In this document: piece after piece, positions 58,001-63,888 of the stretch
How the letters are laid out: every line of letters starts with the position of its first letter
Numbering within the stretch: position 1 is the first letter of the stretch
Source: JACCZX01 sp963807155
Lineage (GTDB): Bacteria; Pseudomonadota; Gammaproteobacteria; Burkholderiales; Burkholderiaceae_F
Assembly (NCBI GenBank): GCA_963807155.1
Contig: CAWEAZ010000011.1
Location: 124,001-188,000, forward strand
DNA: 64,000 bases
Direction of reading: 5' to 3'
Position numbers and translations under genes: made by a program
Notes under the pieces: model-generated
Database searches by the model: none
What the model was told of the DNA's origin: nothing
The model's input: the letters and a program-made list of their open reading frames with translations, nothing else

Positions 58001-59002
58001 GAACAGCGCTCGAAAGCGCTCGGCGCTCTCGTTCAGATCGGACTCGGCCTGCTTGCGCGTGCCAACGTCGCGCGCGAGCAGCAAAATAAACTCGCGCCCA
58101 TCGTGCACGACTCGCTGCAGCACCGTTTCGACGGCAAATTCGGTTCCAAAGCGCGTCTTGTAGCGCGTGTCGGCCTGAAAGGAGCCGCGCGTTTGCAGCT
58201 GTTCGTACAGCGGCGCGAAGCCGGCACCGTCGCCATCTGCCCCGGCCAGGCCGACATCGATTGCACCGATCGGCAATCCTTTTAGCGACTCGCGGTCGTA
58301 GCCGAGCCTCTGCCGCGCGGCATCGTTGGCGTCAACCACGGTGCCACGCTGATCGATTTCGAACACCATCTCGCCAACGGATTCGAGCGCCTGCCGAAGC
58401 GCCCCGAGCGAGTTCTGCGCAAAGCGCTCGCGGTCGATTGGCTCACACGTAACCAATACTCCATCGAAGCGTCCGTCAATGGCGAAAACTGGTGCCAACT
58501 TGACGCGCACCCATCCGCGCCCGGTTCGAGGCAACTGGTACTCACGCTCCACCGGCGTGCGATCACCGCTTTCGCTAATACGCTTCAACTCGGTAATGAG
58601 GTCCGGCAGCTGACTAAGCCCGTCCGATTGGTCGACGACGCTTCCGAGCAAAGCATCCGCCGGCACGTCGAACAGTTCCTCCAGACAGTTGTTCCATAGC
58701 CGGTAACTCATGTCGCGGTCGAGCAGCGCCAGACCAATGTGCGCCGCCGTCAGCAGCGTTTCAATAACGGTGTCTGCCGGCCGCGACGCGAAATTGGCGG
58801 CTTCATCAGGCAATGCCGCGAAGTCGAGTGGAGTGGCAGCCGCCGAAATCGCCGTCACGGCAACCGGTGACGGCGGTGGACCATTGCCTGTACCAGGGAG
58901 CCCGAGCGCCAATGCGCGCTCTTCGCTAACGACTTTCGGCGCATTGGCCGCGCGCGGAGCGAGGTGGGAGGAACGCTGCGAAATGGTAGGGCGGTCAGCC
59001 AC
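55001..59002 (-). CDS. Soluble multi-PAS sensor histidine kinase (eight PAS-like segments, HisKA_2)
   Basis: This uninterrupted 1333-residue protein has no membrane segment. After a Pro/Ala-rich N-terminus of about 70 residues come eight PAS/PAC-like units of 110-150 residues each, marked by repeats such as LFDESPVAALLLDSEFRL, IFDTALVGLLFVRDSRPV and IFDNALVAVLYVANDLIV. The kinase part is HisKA_2 with REVHHRIKNNLQGVAGLLQQ, then a HATPase with LVINELGTNAIKHR and VSGLGLVKALL. HisKA_2 kinases commonly pair with ANTAR regulators, as EutW does with EutV. The GTG at 59002 is the start. Signals bound by the PAS units are unknown. Confidence 0.9.
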   Translation of the reverse strand: MADRPTISQRSSHLAPRAANAPKVVSEERALALGLPGTGNGPPPSPVAVTAISAAATPLDFAALPDEAANFASRPADTVIETLLTAAHIGLALLDRDMSYRLWNNCLEELFDVPADALLGSVVDQSDGLSQLPDLITELKRISESGDRTPVEREYQLPRTGRGWVRVKLAPVFAIDGRFDGVLVTCEPIDRERFAQNSLGALRQALESVGEMVFEIDQRGTVVDANDAARQRLGYDRESLKGLPIGAIDVGLAGADGDGAGFAPLYEQLQTRGSFQADTRYKTRFGTEFAVETVLQRVVHDGREFILLLARDVGTRKQAESDLNESAERFRALFDESPVAALLLDSEFRLIGVNRAACETLGYDVDELLGKDPTTLLHPDDRPMLQQARAEMQRAALESESAERRFMHRDGRVVWTKLSMRSIASESGLRHTLLVLENFTDRKIFEEQLQVALRDQQTLFETMSVGVAQTMSGKILLANREFAEMFGYSDGEVIGMPLWDLCIDRHHRAPNEVSGMPVVRSHQTTSGEVVLFRTDGEPVWCLVQARPIQAQEPGLEVLREAIYTFQNISEIKRQREALSRSLLELKEQGEELQSALAQQQLIFDTALVGLLFVRDSRPVRANAAMEDLLACEPGALVSQMQLFSHPTDHLLLANLSEHYQRISDTGATEFELHMFRRKGPPIWVAVQGRAVNPERPELGYIFAFVNVDERKRSERELRATLSELQLIFDNALVAVLYVANDLIVKANAATQQLFGYDARDWDELQMSSLFATPGDWEEIRELPLAELDSEESAEKEAEAEPVAAGGVSFERLMRRADGTTFWCAGYGRPIDPSAPDRGVILTLVDVDARRRSEEELRRVRNYLDLVVENLPVLVSVREAETGRFVSLNRAGETMTGLTREQVVGKTWGEIYARQFADLYAELDRKALSTGTQVDRPRDVMLRADGKRLTINQRVVPLFESEPGRSAAAGDANARYVMSIIDDLTEEVRAETALRETEARFRQFAENIDQLVFIMTGDFSSALYVNPRYTTLIGGPVSDLLDNPRNVMRHVHFEDVQTVNQALPRLVARMRRLMRSELTARIDHPTRGIRNIYVRLSPVRMEDGAIRVFGIADDVTERTRAEQQKMEQIVKQRDVLVREVHHRIKNNLQGVAGLLQQTADARPDVADILSEAATQIHAIAQVHGLQIRSSGTLPVLGVAQGIFSTLSNMFGVEVRFEPPPPDLWRFGLPENEAVPLALVINELGTNAIKHRATRQDGIMVKVTTRPDGLELAIENPGTLKDGFDLAQISASVSGLGLVKALLPRRGARLVVERTGSLVSTRLQLFPPAIREDSL

Positions 59003-59085
59003 GCGAAGTGTCGGCAGTCAGAGGCTCGGACGTCAAGGTAAGAATAATGCACCCTCAGGGGGGCGTTCGCTGAACGCCGACGATC

Positions 59086-59112
59086 TAAAGTTCGACGCCC
59101 AATTGCCGAATT
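59086..59112 (+). promoter_or_regulatory. Sigma-28 (FliA) promoter for flgM-flgN
   Basis: TAAAGTTC, 11 bases, then GCCGAATT match the FliA consensus TAAAGTTT-N11-GCCGATAA closely, with exact spacing. Transcription would start near 59119, next to the GTG of the flgM-like gene at 59120. Confidence 0.8.
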
Positions 59113-59119
59113 TTGTAAC

Positions 59120-59320
59120 GTGACCCTTTTGGCCCGCTCCAATCCACTGGCACCTCCGTGTGCCGAAATTCGTCTCGGACGCGAACTTTGCCGCGAAAGC
59201 CGGATCGTCGCGTTGCGCACGGCGGTGGCTGAAGGGCGCTATCGGATCGATTCGCAGGTGATCGCGGCCAAGCTGATCGCAGCAATCGATCCACATTTTC
59301 AACCCGTTGGACAACACTGA
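59120..59320 (+). CDS. flgM: FlgM-like anti-sigma-28 factor, short or damaged at the N-terminus
   Basis: FlgM binds FliA and holds it inactive until the hook is complete. The C-terminal part RIVALRTAVAEGRYRIDSQV followed by IAAKLI is the typical FlgM sigma-binding helix region. Residues before it do not match the family in this frame, but another frame just upstream reads SDANFAAKA, which does. At least one further missing base near 59195 is therefore likely. The normal disordered N-terminus (about 30-40 residues) is not found. The GTG at 59120 would be leaderless from the FliA promoter. FlgM identity is likely, but the gene structure is uncertain. Confidence 0.6.
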   Translation: MTLLARSNPLAPPCAEIRLGRELCRESRIVALRTAVAEGRYRIDSQVIAAKLIAAIDPHFQPVGQH

Positions 59321-59330
59321 TCGTTTCGAC

Positions 59331-59588
59331 ATGTATCCGCACTCCTCGCTACCCCCGGGTGCCCCCGCCCGCCTGTTCTCTGATCTTATAAAGGCCCTGC
59401 ACGACGAAAGCGAAGCGTTGATCGCGAACGACCCCGCAGGCCTAGCCGACGCAAGCGGCCGCAAAGAGCATCTGTTGCGGCTGCTGGCGCCGCAGGCAAC
59501 CGCACTGCGCGCAATGCGGCAAGGCGGAACCGATGAACTCGAACGCTTCGCGCGCGAAGCTGCGCAGTTGAGAATGTTTGCAGGCTAG
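59331..59588 (+). CDS. flgN: FlgN-like flagellar export chaperone, short
   Basis: FlgN is the cytoplasmic chaperone for hook-associated proteins FlgK and FlgL. The ATG at 59331 gives 85 residues with the helical pattern of the FlgN N-terminal half (ARLFSDLIKALHDESEALIA, then RKEHLLRLLAPQ). Usual FlgN proteins have about 140 residues. The frame stops at a TAG (59586-59588). Beyond it the same frame reads ARASRRLAYTRRAVAI, which resembles a FlgN end, but this stretch overlaps a repeat element, so the match may be chance. It is convergent with fliA. Confidence 0.6.
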   Translation: MYPHSSLPPGAPARLFSDLIKALHDESEALIANDPAGLADASGRKEHLLRLLAPQATALRAMRQGGTDELERFAREAAQLRMFAG

Positions 59589-59597
59589 CGCTTCGAG

Positions 59598-59634
59598 GCA
59601 CGTGCGAGCCGCCGGCTCGCGTACACGAGGCGCG
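59598..59634. repeat. REP-like element, copy 2
   Basis: GCACGTGC, a stem GCGAGCC/GGCTCGC and GCGTACACGAGG form the same layout as copy 1 at 17906-17944, with identical outer boxes but a different stem sequence. It begins about ten bases after the fliA stop codon, read leftward, and ten bases after the flgN stop, read rightward. Confidence 0.5.
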
Positions 59635-59643
59635 CGGTAGCGA

Positions 59644-60432
59644 TTACCAGTTCTTGAGGCGGACGCGTAGACGGGCAACCGCCTGGCTGTGCAATTGGCA
59701 GACGCGCGACTCGGTAATCCCCATCACGACGCCGATTTCGCGCAGATTCAAATCCTGTTCGTGATACAAGCTCATTAGAAGCTTTTCGCGCTCCGGAAGC
59801 TCATCGATCGCATCGACCAGCGCGTAGCGAAAGCGCTTGTCGCGCAAAATTTCGCCCGGCTCCGGCGAATCGCCGACCAGGTGCCGCTCAAGATAGTCTT
59901 CGTCGTCGACCTTGCCGCCCAGATCGTCCAGATGCACTAGCTGTGCGCCGCGTGCGTCGTGCAGCATCTGTTGATATTGCATTAGCGACATTTCGAGCTC
60001 GCCTGCGATCTCGGCTTCATGCGGCGCGCGACCGAGCTTGCCTTCCAGCCTATGAATCGCATTTTCTATGTCACGCTGGCTCTTGCGCGCCGAGCGCGGC
60101 AGCCAGTCATTGGCGCGCAGTTCATCGAGCATCGCGCCGCGAATGCGCTGCGCGGCGTAGACCTCGAACTGCGTACCTTGCGTCACTTCGAATCGGGACA
60201 CCGCGTCCATCAGCCCCATCATGCCGGCCTGGATCATGTCGTCCAACTCCACGTTGGCCGGCAGCCGCGCGATCATTTGATGCGCTAGGCGCCGCACCAG
60301 CGGCGTGTATTGCTTGACGTAGTCGCTGTCGAGCAGCGAGCTGGGGCGCACCTGCTCCAGCTGGCTAGCGTCAACCTGGCCGTTGTTAAGCGCCTGATAA
60401 AGCGCGTCGTATAGGAATGCGTCGTTCTTCAT
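59644..60432 (-). CDS. fliA: Flagellar sigma factor FliA (sigma-28)
   Basis: FliA directs transcription of late flagellar genes. The 262 residues start MKNDAFLYDALYQALNNGQV. Region 2 holds VELDDMIQAGMMGLMDAVSR and YAAQRIRGAMLDELRANDW, and region 4 ends with LREIGVVMGITESRVCQLHS and QAVARLRVRL. The ATG at 60432 is preferred; an upstream frame to 60498 adds 22 unconserved residues. FlgM, its inhibitor, is encoded nearby and carries a FliA-type promoter. No promoter for fliA itself was recognised with confidence. Confidence 0.96.
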   Translation of the reverse strand: MKNDAFLYDALYQALNNGQVDASQLEQVRPSSLLDSDYVKQYTPLVRRLAHQMIARLPANVELDDMIQAGMMGLMDAVSRFEVTQGTQFEVYAAQRIRGAMLDELRANDWLPRSARKSQRDIENAIHRLEGKLGRAPHEAEIAGELEMSLMQYQQMLHDARGAQLVHLDDLGGKVDDEDYLERHLVGDSPEPGEILRDKRFRYALVDAIDELPEREKLLMSLYHEQDLNLREIGVVMGITESRVCQLHSQAVARLRVRLKNW

Positions 60433-60796
60433 ATGTCCAAACTTTAGGGGGATGGGAGAGGCCGCTAAACGCCGATAGGTGGGCGAAAAGCCGGACATCT
60501 GGCGGCATCGGGAATCGGCTTACAGAGGGCGTAAGGCAACGGAGAAGTGTGTGACTGCACTCCTCAAAGCGCAGAGCAATCAAAGCCGCGAAGACACGCC
60601 CACGCGGCCAGCATCGAGTTGCGGCAAGCGTGCAAAGCAGGAAAGGCATGTGATCGCCACCCATTCCCGAGGCAACAGCAGCCAGACCGCCCCCGATGCC
60701 GTCGGATGACGTTTTAAAGAACCGCGCGCGCAGGTCGATCTTGATCTCAACATGACGCAAACGCGCGTCACAACGATGCGATTAAAGGATGCACCG
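60433..60796. other. Intergenic region between fliA and an unknown gene
   Basis: These 364 bases separate two divergent genes and should hold the fliA promoter, reading left, and a promoter for the unknown gene, reading right. A partial FliA-type promoter is seen at 60715-60741. No convincing coding sequence, tRNA or long repeat was found. Open frames here lack conserved features. Confidence 0.6.
60715..60741 (+). promoter_or_regulatory. Possible sigma-28 promoter upstream of the unknown gene
   Basis: TAAAGAAC, 11 bases and GTCGATCT match the FliA consensus at five of eight positions in each box with exact spacing. It would give a leader of about 50 bases before the ATG at 60797. The match is only moderate. 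Confidence 0.35.
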
Positions 60797-61225
60797 ATGA
60801 CCCGCAACCAACTTGTTAAGCAACTCGCGGAAATATCGACCCGACCGATCGGCGCTGCTTCTGCTTCCGATACTGCGGCGGTAGAGCCTGTATCTAACAA
60901 GGGCCATGCCGAGGCACCGACAGAGCTCTTCGTATGGTTCGAGGACACCGCCGCGCGTGCGCTCGAAGGTCGCCGTGGCATCGCGGGTTTGCCCGAGTCG
61001 CTGTTGCCGATCAGCCGCGAGATGCGGCTTGTCGAACGCCGCTACGCCGAAAATCATCTGCATCTATTAAGTGCGGTTCGAATCGCGTGCCGCCAAAACG
61101 CTGCAGAGTTGATCGCATCGCTCTATACCGCCGCGCTATCGGTCGGCACCGTTGCCTGGATCGGCACCGGCAAGCAGTACGCGCATACGTGGAACGACAT
61201 GTACCCAGCGACTGCGACGAAGTAG
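60797..61225 (+). CDS. Uncharacterised protein in the flagellar regulatory cluster
   Basis: No family is recognised. The 142-residue protein is read from the ATG at 60797, which has AAAGGA upstream; an in-frame start at 60752 is less likely. The first 45 residues are polar and Ala/Ser-rich. The remainder is likely helical, with ELFVWFEDTAARALEGRRGI and AELIASLYTAALSVGTVAWI as the most hydrophobic stretch, too short and polar for a clear membrane helix. It is followed by a strong terminator, so it is a single-gene unit. The place between fliA and ycgR and the weak FliA-type promoter suggest a motility link, by inference only. Confidence 0.7.
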   Translation: MTRNQLVKQLAEISTRPIGAASASDTAAVEPVSNKGHAEAPTELFVWFEDTAARALEGRRGIAGLPESLLPISREMRLVERRYAENHLHLLSAVRIACRQNAAELIASLYTAALSVGTVAWIGTGKQYAHTWNDMYPATATK

Positions 61226-61240
61226 AGACAGCGTGCAAAT

Positions 61241-61267
61241 AAAAAAGGCGCCGCTGGCGCCTTTTTT
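61241..61267. terminator. Bidirectional intrinsic terminator
   Basis: AAAAAAGGCGCC, GCT and GGCGCCTTTTTT form a perfect 12-base stem with A and T runs at the feet. It lies between the convergent stops of the unknown gene (61225) and ycgR (61285) and can serve both. Confidence 0.95.
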
Positions 61268-61284
61268 ATTATTTAGTTAGCTAG

Positions 61285-62058
61285 CTATGCGGCCGCTTCG
61301 TCGGGCGGTGGACCGTTCGAGCGCGCTGCAGCGTCGAGCTTGTTCATGTATCGCTGCAGCATGCGCGCAGCTGACTCGCTTAGCTCCACGAACTCGCATC
61401 CGCAACGGCGAACGCCGTCATTCGACGCCTGGACATCGTCGACGTAGCGCACGCGCAATGTGACGGTAATCTGGCCAATGTCCGGCAGATCGAGATAACA
61501 GTTTTCAAGCGTGTGATCGGCCGGCAATGAAAACTGAACCGGGTGCACGAACAACGCCAGACCGCCGACGCTCAAGTCGAGCACACGCACGGATTCGTAT
61601 TGCCCTTTCTTGCCCGGCGAAGGCACCAGACATGTGGCCGGCCTCACGGCAGGTGGCTGTCTCCTGTATGCGCCGCGCCGCTGCATTCGCAACAGCTGCT
61701 GCGGCAATCGCACGCGAAATGCCGGGCGCCCCTGATGCTCGACCGCTTCGGCCGCGCCGACCGAAAACTGCAACTTGACGTTATCGAGAAACGCGACCAC
61801 TACCAGTTGCTTCGACGCGTATATCGCTTTTTGTGCCGCTGCGTCGGACGTGCGATCCAAAATGAGTTCTTCGAAGCCTTCATTTACTTCGAGCACGTTG
61901 CTAACTGTGAACCCTGCTGCCTGGTCGTAATACAACGTGACCAATACCTGCTTGTCGCGCAACTGGCGCAGCAAGCCAGCGATCTCGCTGCGCGAGTAGA
62001 TCGCGAAGCGCTCGAGCTCCGGCGAATCGGGTTCCGGAAAGGGGGTCGTCAAGCTCAT
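61285..62058 (-). CDS. ycgR: Flagellar brake protein YcgR (PilZ domain)
   Basis: YcgR binds c-di-GMP and then slows or biases the flagellar motor. The 257 residues have a YcgR N-terminal domain (about 15-125) and a PilZ domain with the c-di-GMP motifs QRRGAYRRQPP, giving the RXXXR arginines, and DLSVGGLAL, the DXSXXG motif. Both are intact. The start overlaps the fliT stop by four bases. The GGDEF-EAL protein at 45583-48113 could set the c-di-GMP level it reads. Confidence 0.92.
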   Translation of the reverse strand: MSLTTPFPEPDSPELERFAIYSRSEIAGLLRQLRDKQVLVTLYYDQAAGFTVSNVLEVNEGFEELILDRTSDAAAQKAIYASKQLVVVAFLDNVKLQFSVGAAEAVEHQGRPAFRVRLPQQLLRMQRRGAYRRQPPAVRPATCLVPSPGKKGQYESVRVLDLSVGGLALFVHPVQFSLPADHTLENCYLDLPDIGQITVTLRVRYVDDVQASNDGVRRCGCEFVELSESAARMLQRYMNKLDAAARSNGPPPDEAAA

Positions 62059-62435
62059 GCGGATTCGGTATTCGACTTCGAACGCGGCGTCGAGATCAGC
62101 GGGACGATGGGTTCCAGCCAGGGCTCGGCTTGCCCTCGAATAGACGCGTCGTCGGCCAAAATCTGCCGCAGCAGAAACATGCGGCGCTCATCGTCGGCTG
62201 CGTTCAGCGAGCTGGGGCGCTCATCAGCCGCCTTCAAAATCGCAATCAAAGCACCGCAGCGCTCTTCCTGACGCTCGACTTCGATCCAATCGCCAGCGCG
62301 CGCCGCTGCGAGCATTGCGCAACTCGACTGCGCAATGGCTTCGTAGTGCTGCAGCAAGCTCGAGCGCGCAGGCTCGGCTGCCGTCGTCGATGAGGCCTCG
62401 ATCATCTCGGCCACCTCGCAAAATTCATTCGGCAT
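62055..62435 (-). CDS. fliT: Flagellar protein FliT
   Basis: FliT is the export chaperone of the filament cap FliD and in enterobacteria also binds FlhDC. The core LLQHYEAIAQSSCAMLAAAR, then GDWIEVERQEERCGALIAIL, and FLLRQILADDASIRGQAEPW match FliT. The ATG at 62435 gives 126 residues; the frame is open further to 62690, but without conserved sequence. It is translationally coupled to ycgR. No fliD, fliS or fliC is adjacent, which is unusual for fliT. Confidence 0.85.
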   Translation of the reverse strand: MPNEFCEVAEMIEASSTTAAEPARSSLLQHYEAIAQSSCAMLAAARAGDWIEVERQEERCGALIAILKAADERPSSLNAADDERRMFLLRQILADDASIRGQAEPWLEPIVPLISTPRSKSNTESA

Positions 62436-62890
62436 CGTGCCGTTCCCCGTCAGTGCTGATCCGTACATCAAGCTTGAGCACTGTACCGATGATGGGGTAC
62501 GCGCCATCGTCCGATTGGAGGGCCGTTCCGAGCGCTTTTCGTCCAAAAAAAAGCGCCGGTCATAGACCGGCGCGAAGGCGGGGGAGGAAACCAAATCCAC
62601 ATCAACCAACGTGGCGAAGCGCTCTTGCCATCTGTCCGTCCATCGACGTGACTGCGGCGCGCGGGCCTCGCACAGTTCGTTTAACGGCACGGCCGCAGCG
62701 GACTTGAATAAATTGTGACGCGGCGCGTGTAGGAAAAAACCTTACAAGCAGACGAGCGGCAGGCCGACAGGGTTCGTAGCGACACGCTGATTCAACGAAT
62801 TGAGCCGGTTTCCCACAATGGCGTCACTTCGAAACGCAACGAATCGAACCACACCAACACCGACTCAACCGCGAACCAGGAGCAACATAG
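62436..62890. other. Intergenic region between fliT and flhD
   Basis: These 455 bases should contain the flhDC promoter, reading right, and a promoter for fliT-ycgR, reading left. A strong leftward terminator lies inside at 62545-62573. Leftward of it, a short open stretch reads DDGAYPIIGTVLKLDVRIST and ends at the fliT start, but it has no good start codon. A weak sigma-70-like pair (TTCAAC, 17 bases, CACAAT) occurs near 62792-62820 for flhD. No FlhDC or FliA site was identified with confidence. Confidence 0.55.
62545..62573 (-). terminator. Intrinsic terminator on the minus strand with no gene before it
   Basis: Read leftward, GCGCCGGTC, TAT and GACCGGCGC form a perfect 9-base stem followed by eight T residues. 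The nearest annotated feature to the right on this strand is beyond flhDC, so the RNA that ends here is not explained by a known gene. Confidence 0.9.
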
Positions 62891-63241
62891 ATGAGCACGA
62901 TCGCAGCCAGCAACGAACAACTTCTGCAGGAAATCCGCGAAGCCAACTTGGCCTACCTAGTTCTGGCGCAGCACATGATTCGTGCCGACAAAGCGCAAGC
63001 GCTGTATCGCTTGGGTGTTTCTGAAGAAGTCGCAACGATCATCGATCAGTTAAGCCCCGCGCAATTGATGAAGATTGCGGGGTCGAACCAGTTGATCCTG
63101 CGATTTCGATTCGACGACGATATGGTCTGGAACCTTTTGACCAGCCATTCGAAGCCGAAGTCGAGCGCGACCGGTGCCGCCGTCGCCGGCCTGCATGCCA
63201 ACATCGTGATGGCCGGGCAATTGGCCAACGTGACCGCGTAA
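62891..63241 (+). CDS. flhD: Flagellar master regulator subunit FlhD
   Basis: FlhD with FlhC forms the activator of class II flagellar genes. The 116-residue length equals that of the enterobacterial protein. The sequence holds LLQEIREANLAYLVLAQHMI, RADKAQALYRLGVSEE and LSPAQLMKIAGSNQLILRFR, all typical. A long leader precedes it. It is followed by flhC after 28 bases. Possession of FlhDC, rather than a NtrC-type master, fits motile betaproteobacteria. Confidence 0.97.
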   Translation: MSTIAASNEQLLQEIREANLAYLVLAQHMIRADKAQALYRLGVSEEVATIIDQLSPAQLMKIAGSNQLILRFRFDDDMVWNLLTSHSKPKSSATGAAVAGLHANIVMAGQLANVTA

Positions 63242-63269
63242 CTTCGAAACCGCCGGCAAGGGAATCATC

Positions 63270-63818
63270 ATGCGTATCAAAAGCATCGTCTCCGAAAGCA
63301 AGCAGATCCAGCGTGCGATCGCGTTGATCAAGCTCGGTGCACGTCTGCAAGTGCTGGAGTCGGAAACCGATCTGTCCTACGAGCGCCTGTTGCGTCTGTA
63401 CAAGGAAGTCCAGGGCGAATCACCGGCGCGCGGCATGCTGCCTTTTTCGACCGACTGGTTCATGACCTGGCAGCCGAACATTCATTCGTCGCTGTTCCTG
63501 AACATGTACGAGTATCTGGACAAGACCAGCGAGCTCGAAGAGATCGACGGCATCATCAAGGCCTACGAGCTGTACCTCGAACAGATTCGGGCGCAGGGTC
63601 TCGAGCCGCTGTTGTCGGTGACGCGCGCGTGGCGCCTGGTGAAATTCGTCGATGCCGGTATGGTGACGCTCACTTCGTGCTGCAAGTGCAACGGCAAGTT
63701 CGTTACGCACACGTTCGAGCTCACGAAAAATTATGTCTGCGGATTGTGCGAGCCCCCGGCACGTGCCGGCAAAGGCAAGGCGCAGGTTCAAACGGGTGCA
63801 CAAGAGGTTCTGCACTAG
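63270..63818 (+). CDS. flhC: Flagellar master regulator subunit FlhC
   Basis: FlhC gives the FlhD4C2 complex its DNA specificity and carries a zinc site. The 182 residues include RAIALIKLGARLQVLESETD, LLRLYKEVQGESPARGMLPF and STDWFMTWQPNIHSSLF. The cysteines of the zinc site lie in TSCCKCNGKF and YVCGLCEPPA near 130-160. It is co-transcribed with flhD and followed by a terminator. motA, often next in this group, is not directly downstream within the window. Confidence 0.97.
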   Translation: MRIKSIVSESKQIQRAIALIKLGARLQVLESETDLSYERLLRLYKEVQGESPARGMLPFSTDWFMTWQPNIHSSLFLNMYEYLDKTSELEEIDGIIKAYELYLEQIRAQGLEPLLSVTRAWRLVKFVDAGMVTLTSCCKCNGKFVTHTFELTKNYVCGLCEPPARAGKGKAQVQTGAQEVLH

Positions 63819-63836
63819 CAGAGTTCCTCCGGCCCA

Positions 63837-63863
63837 AAAAAAAGCCCGCTTCGCGCGGGCTTT
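63837..63863 (-). terminator. Intrinsic terminator between flhC and the next minus-strand gene
   Basis: AAAGCCCGC and GCGGGCTTT pair around TTCGC. Read leftward the stem is followed by eight T residues, a strong terminator for the minus-strand gene at the right edge. Read rightward the stem is followed by TTTGTCATTT, which may also stop flhDC transcripts. Confidence 0.85.
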
Positions 63864-63888
63864 GTCATTTGAGCAGCTTGTTGCGGAG

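Noticed and set aside
60479..60709. Plus-strand frame of 76 codons between fliA and the unknown gene.
   Set aside because: No ribosome site, low-complexity basic composition and no family features. The region looks like a promoter region.
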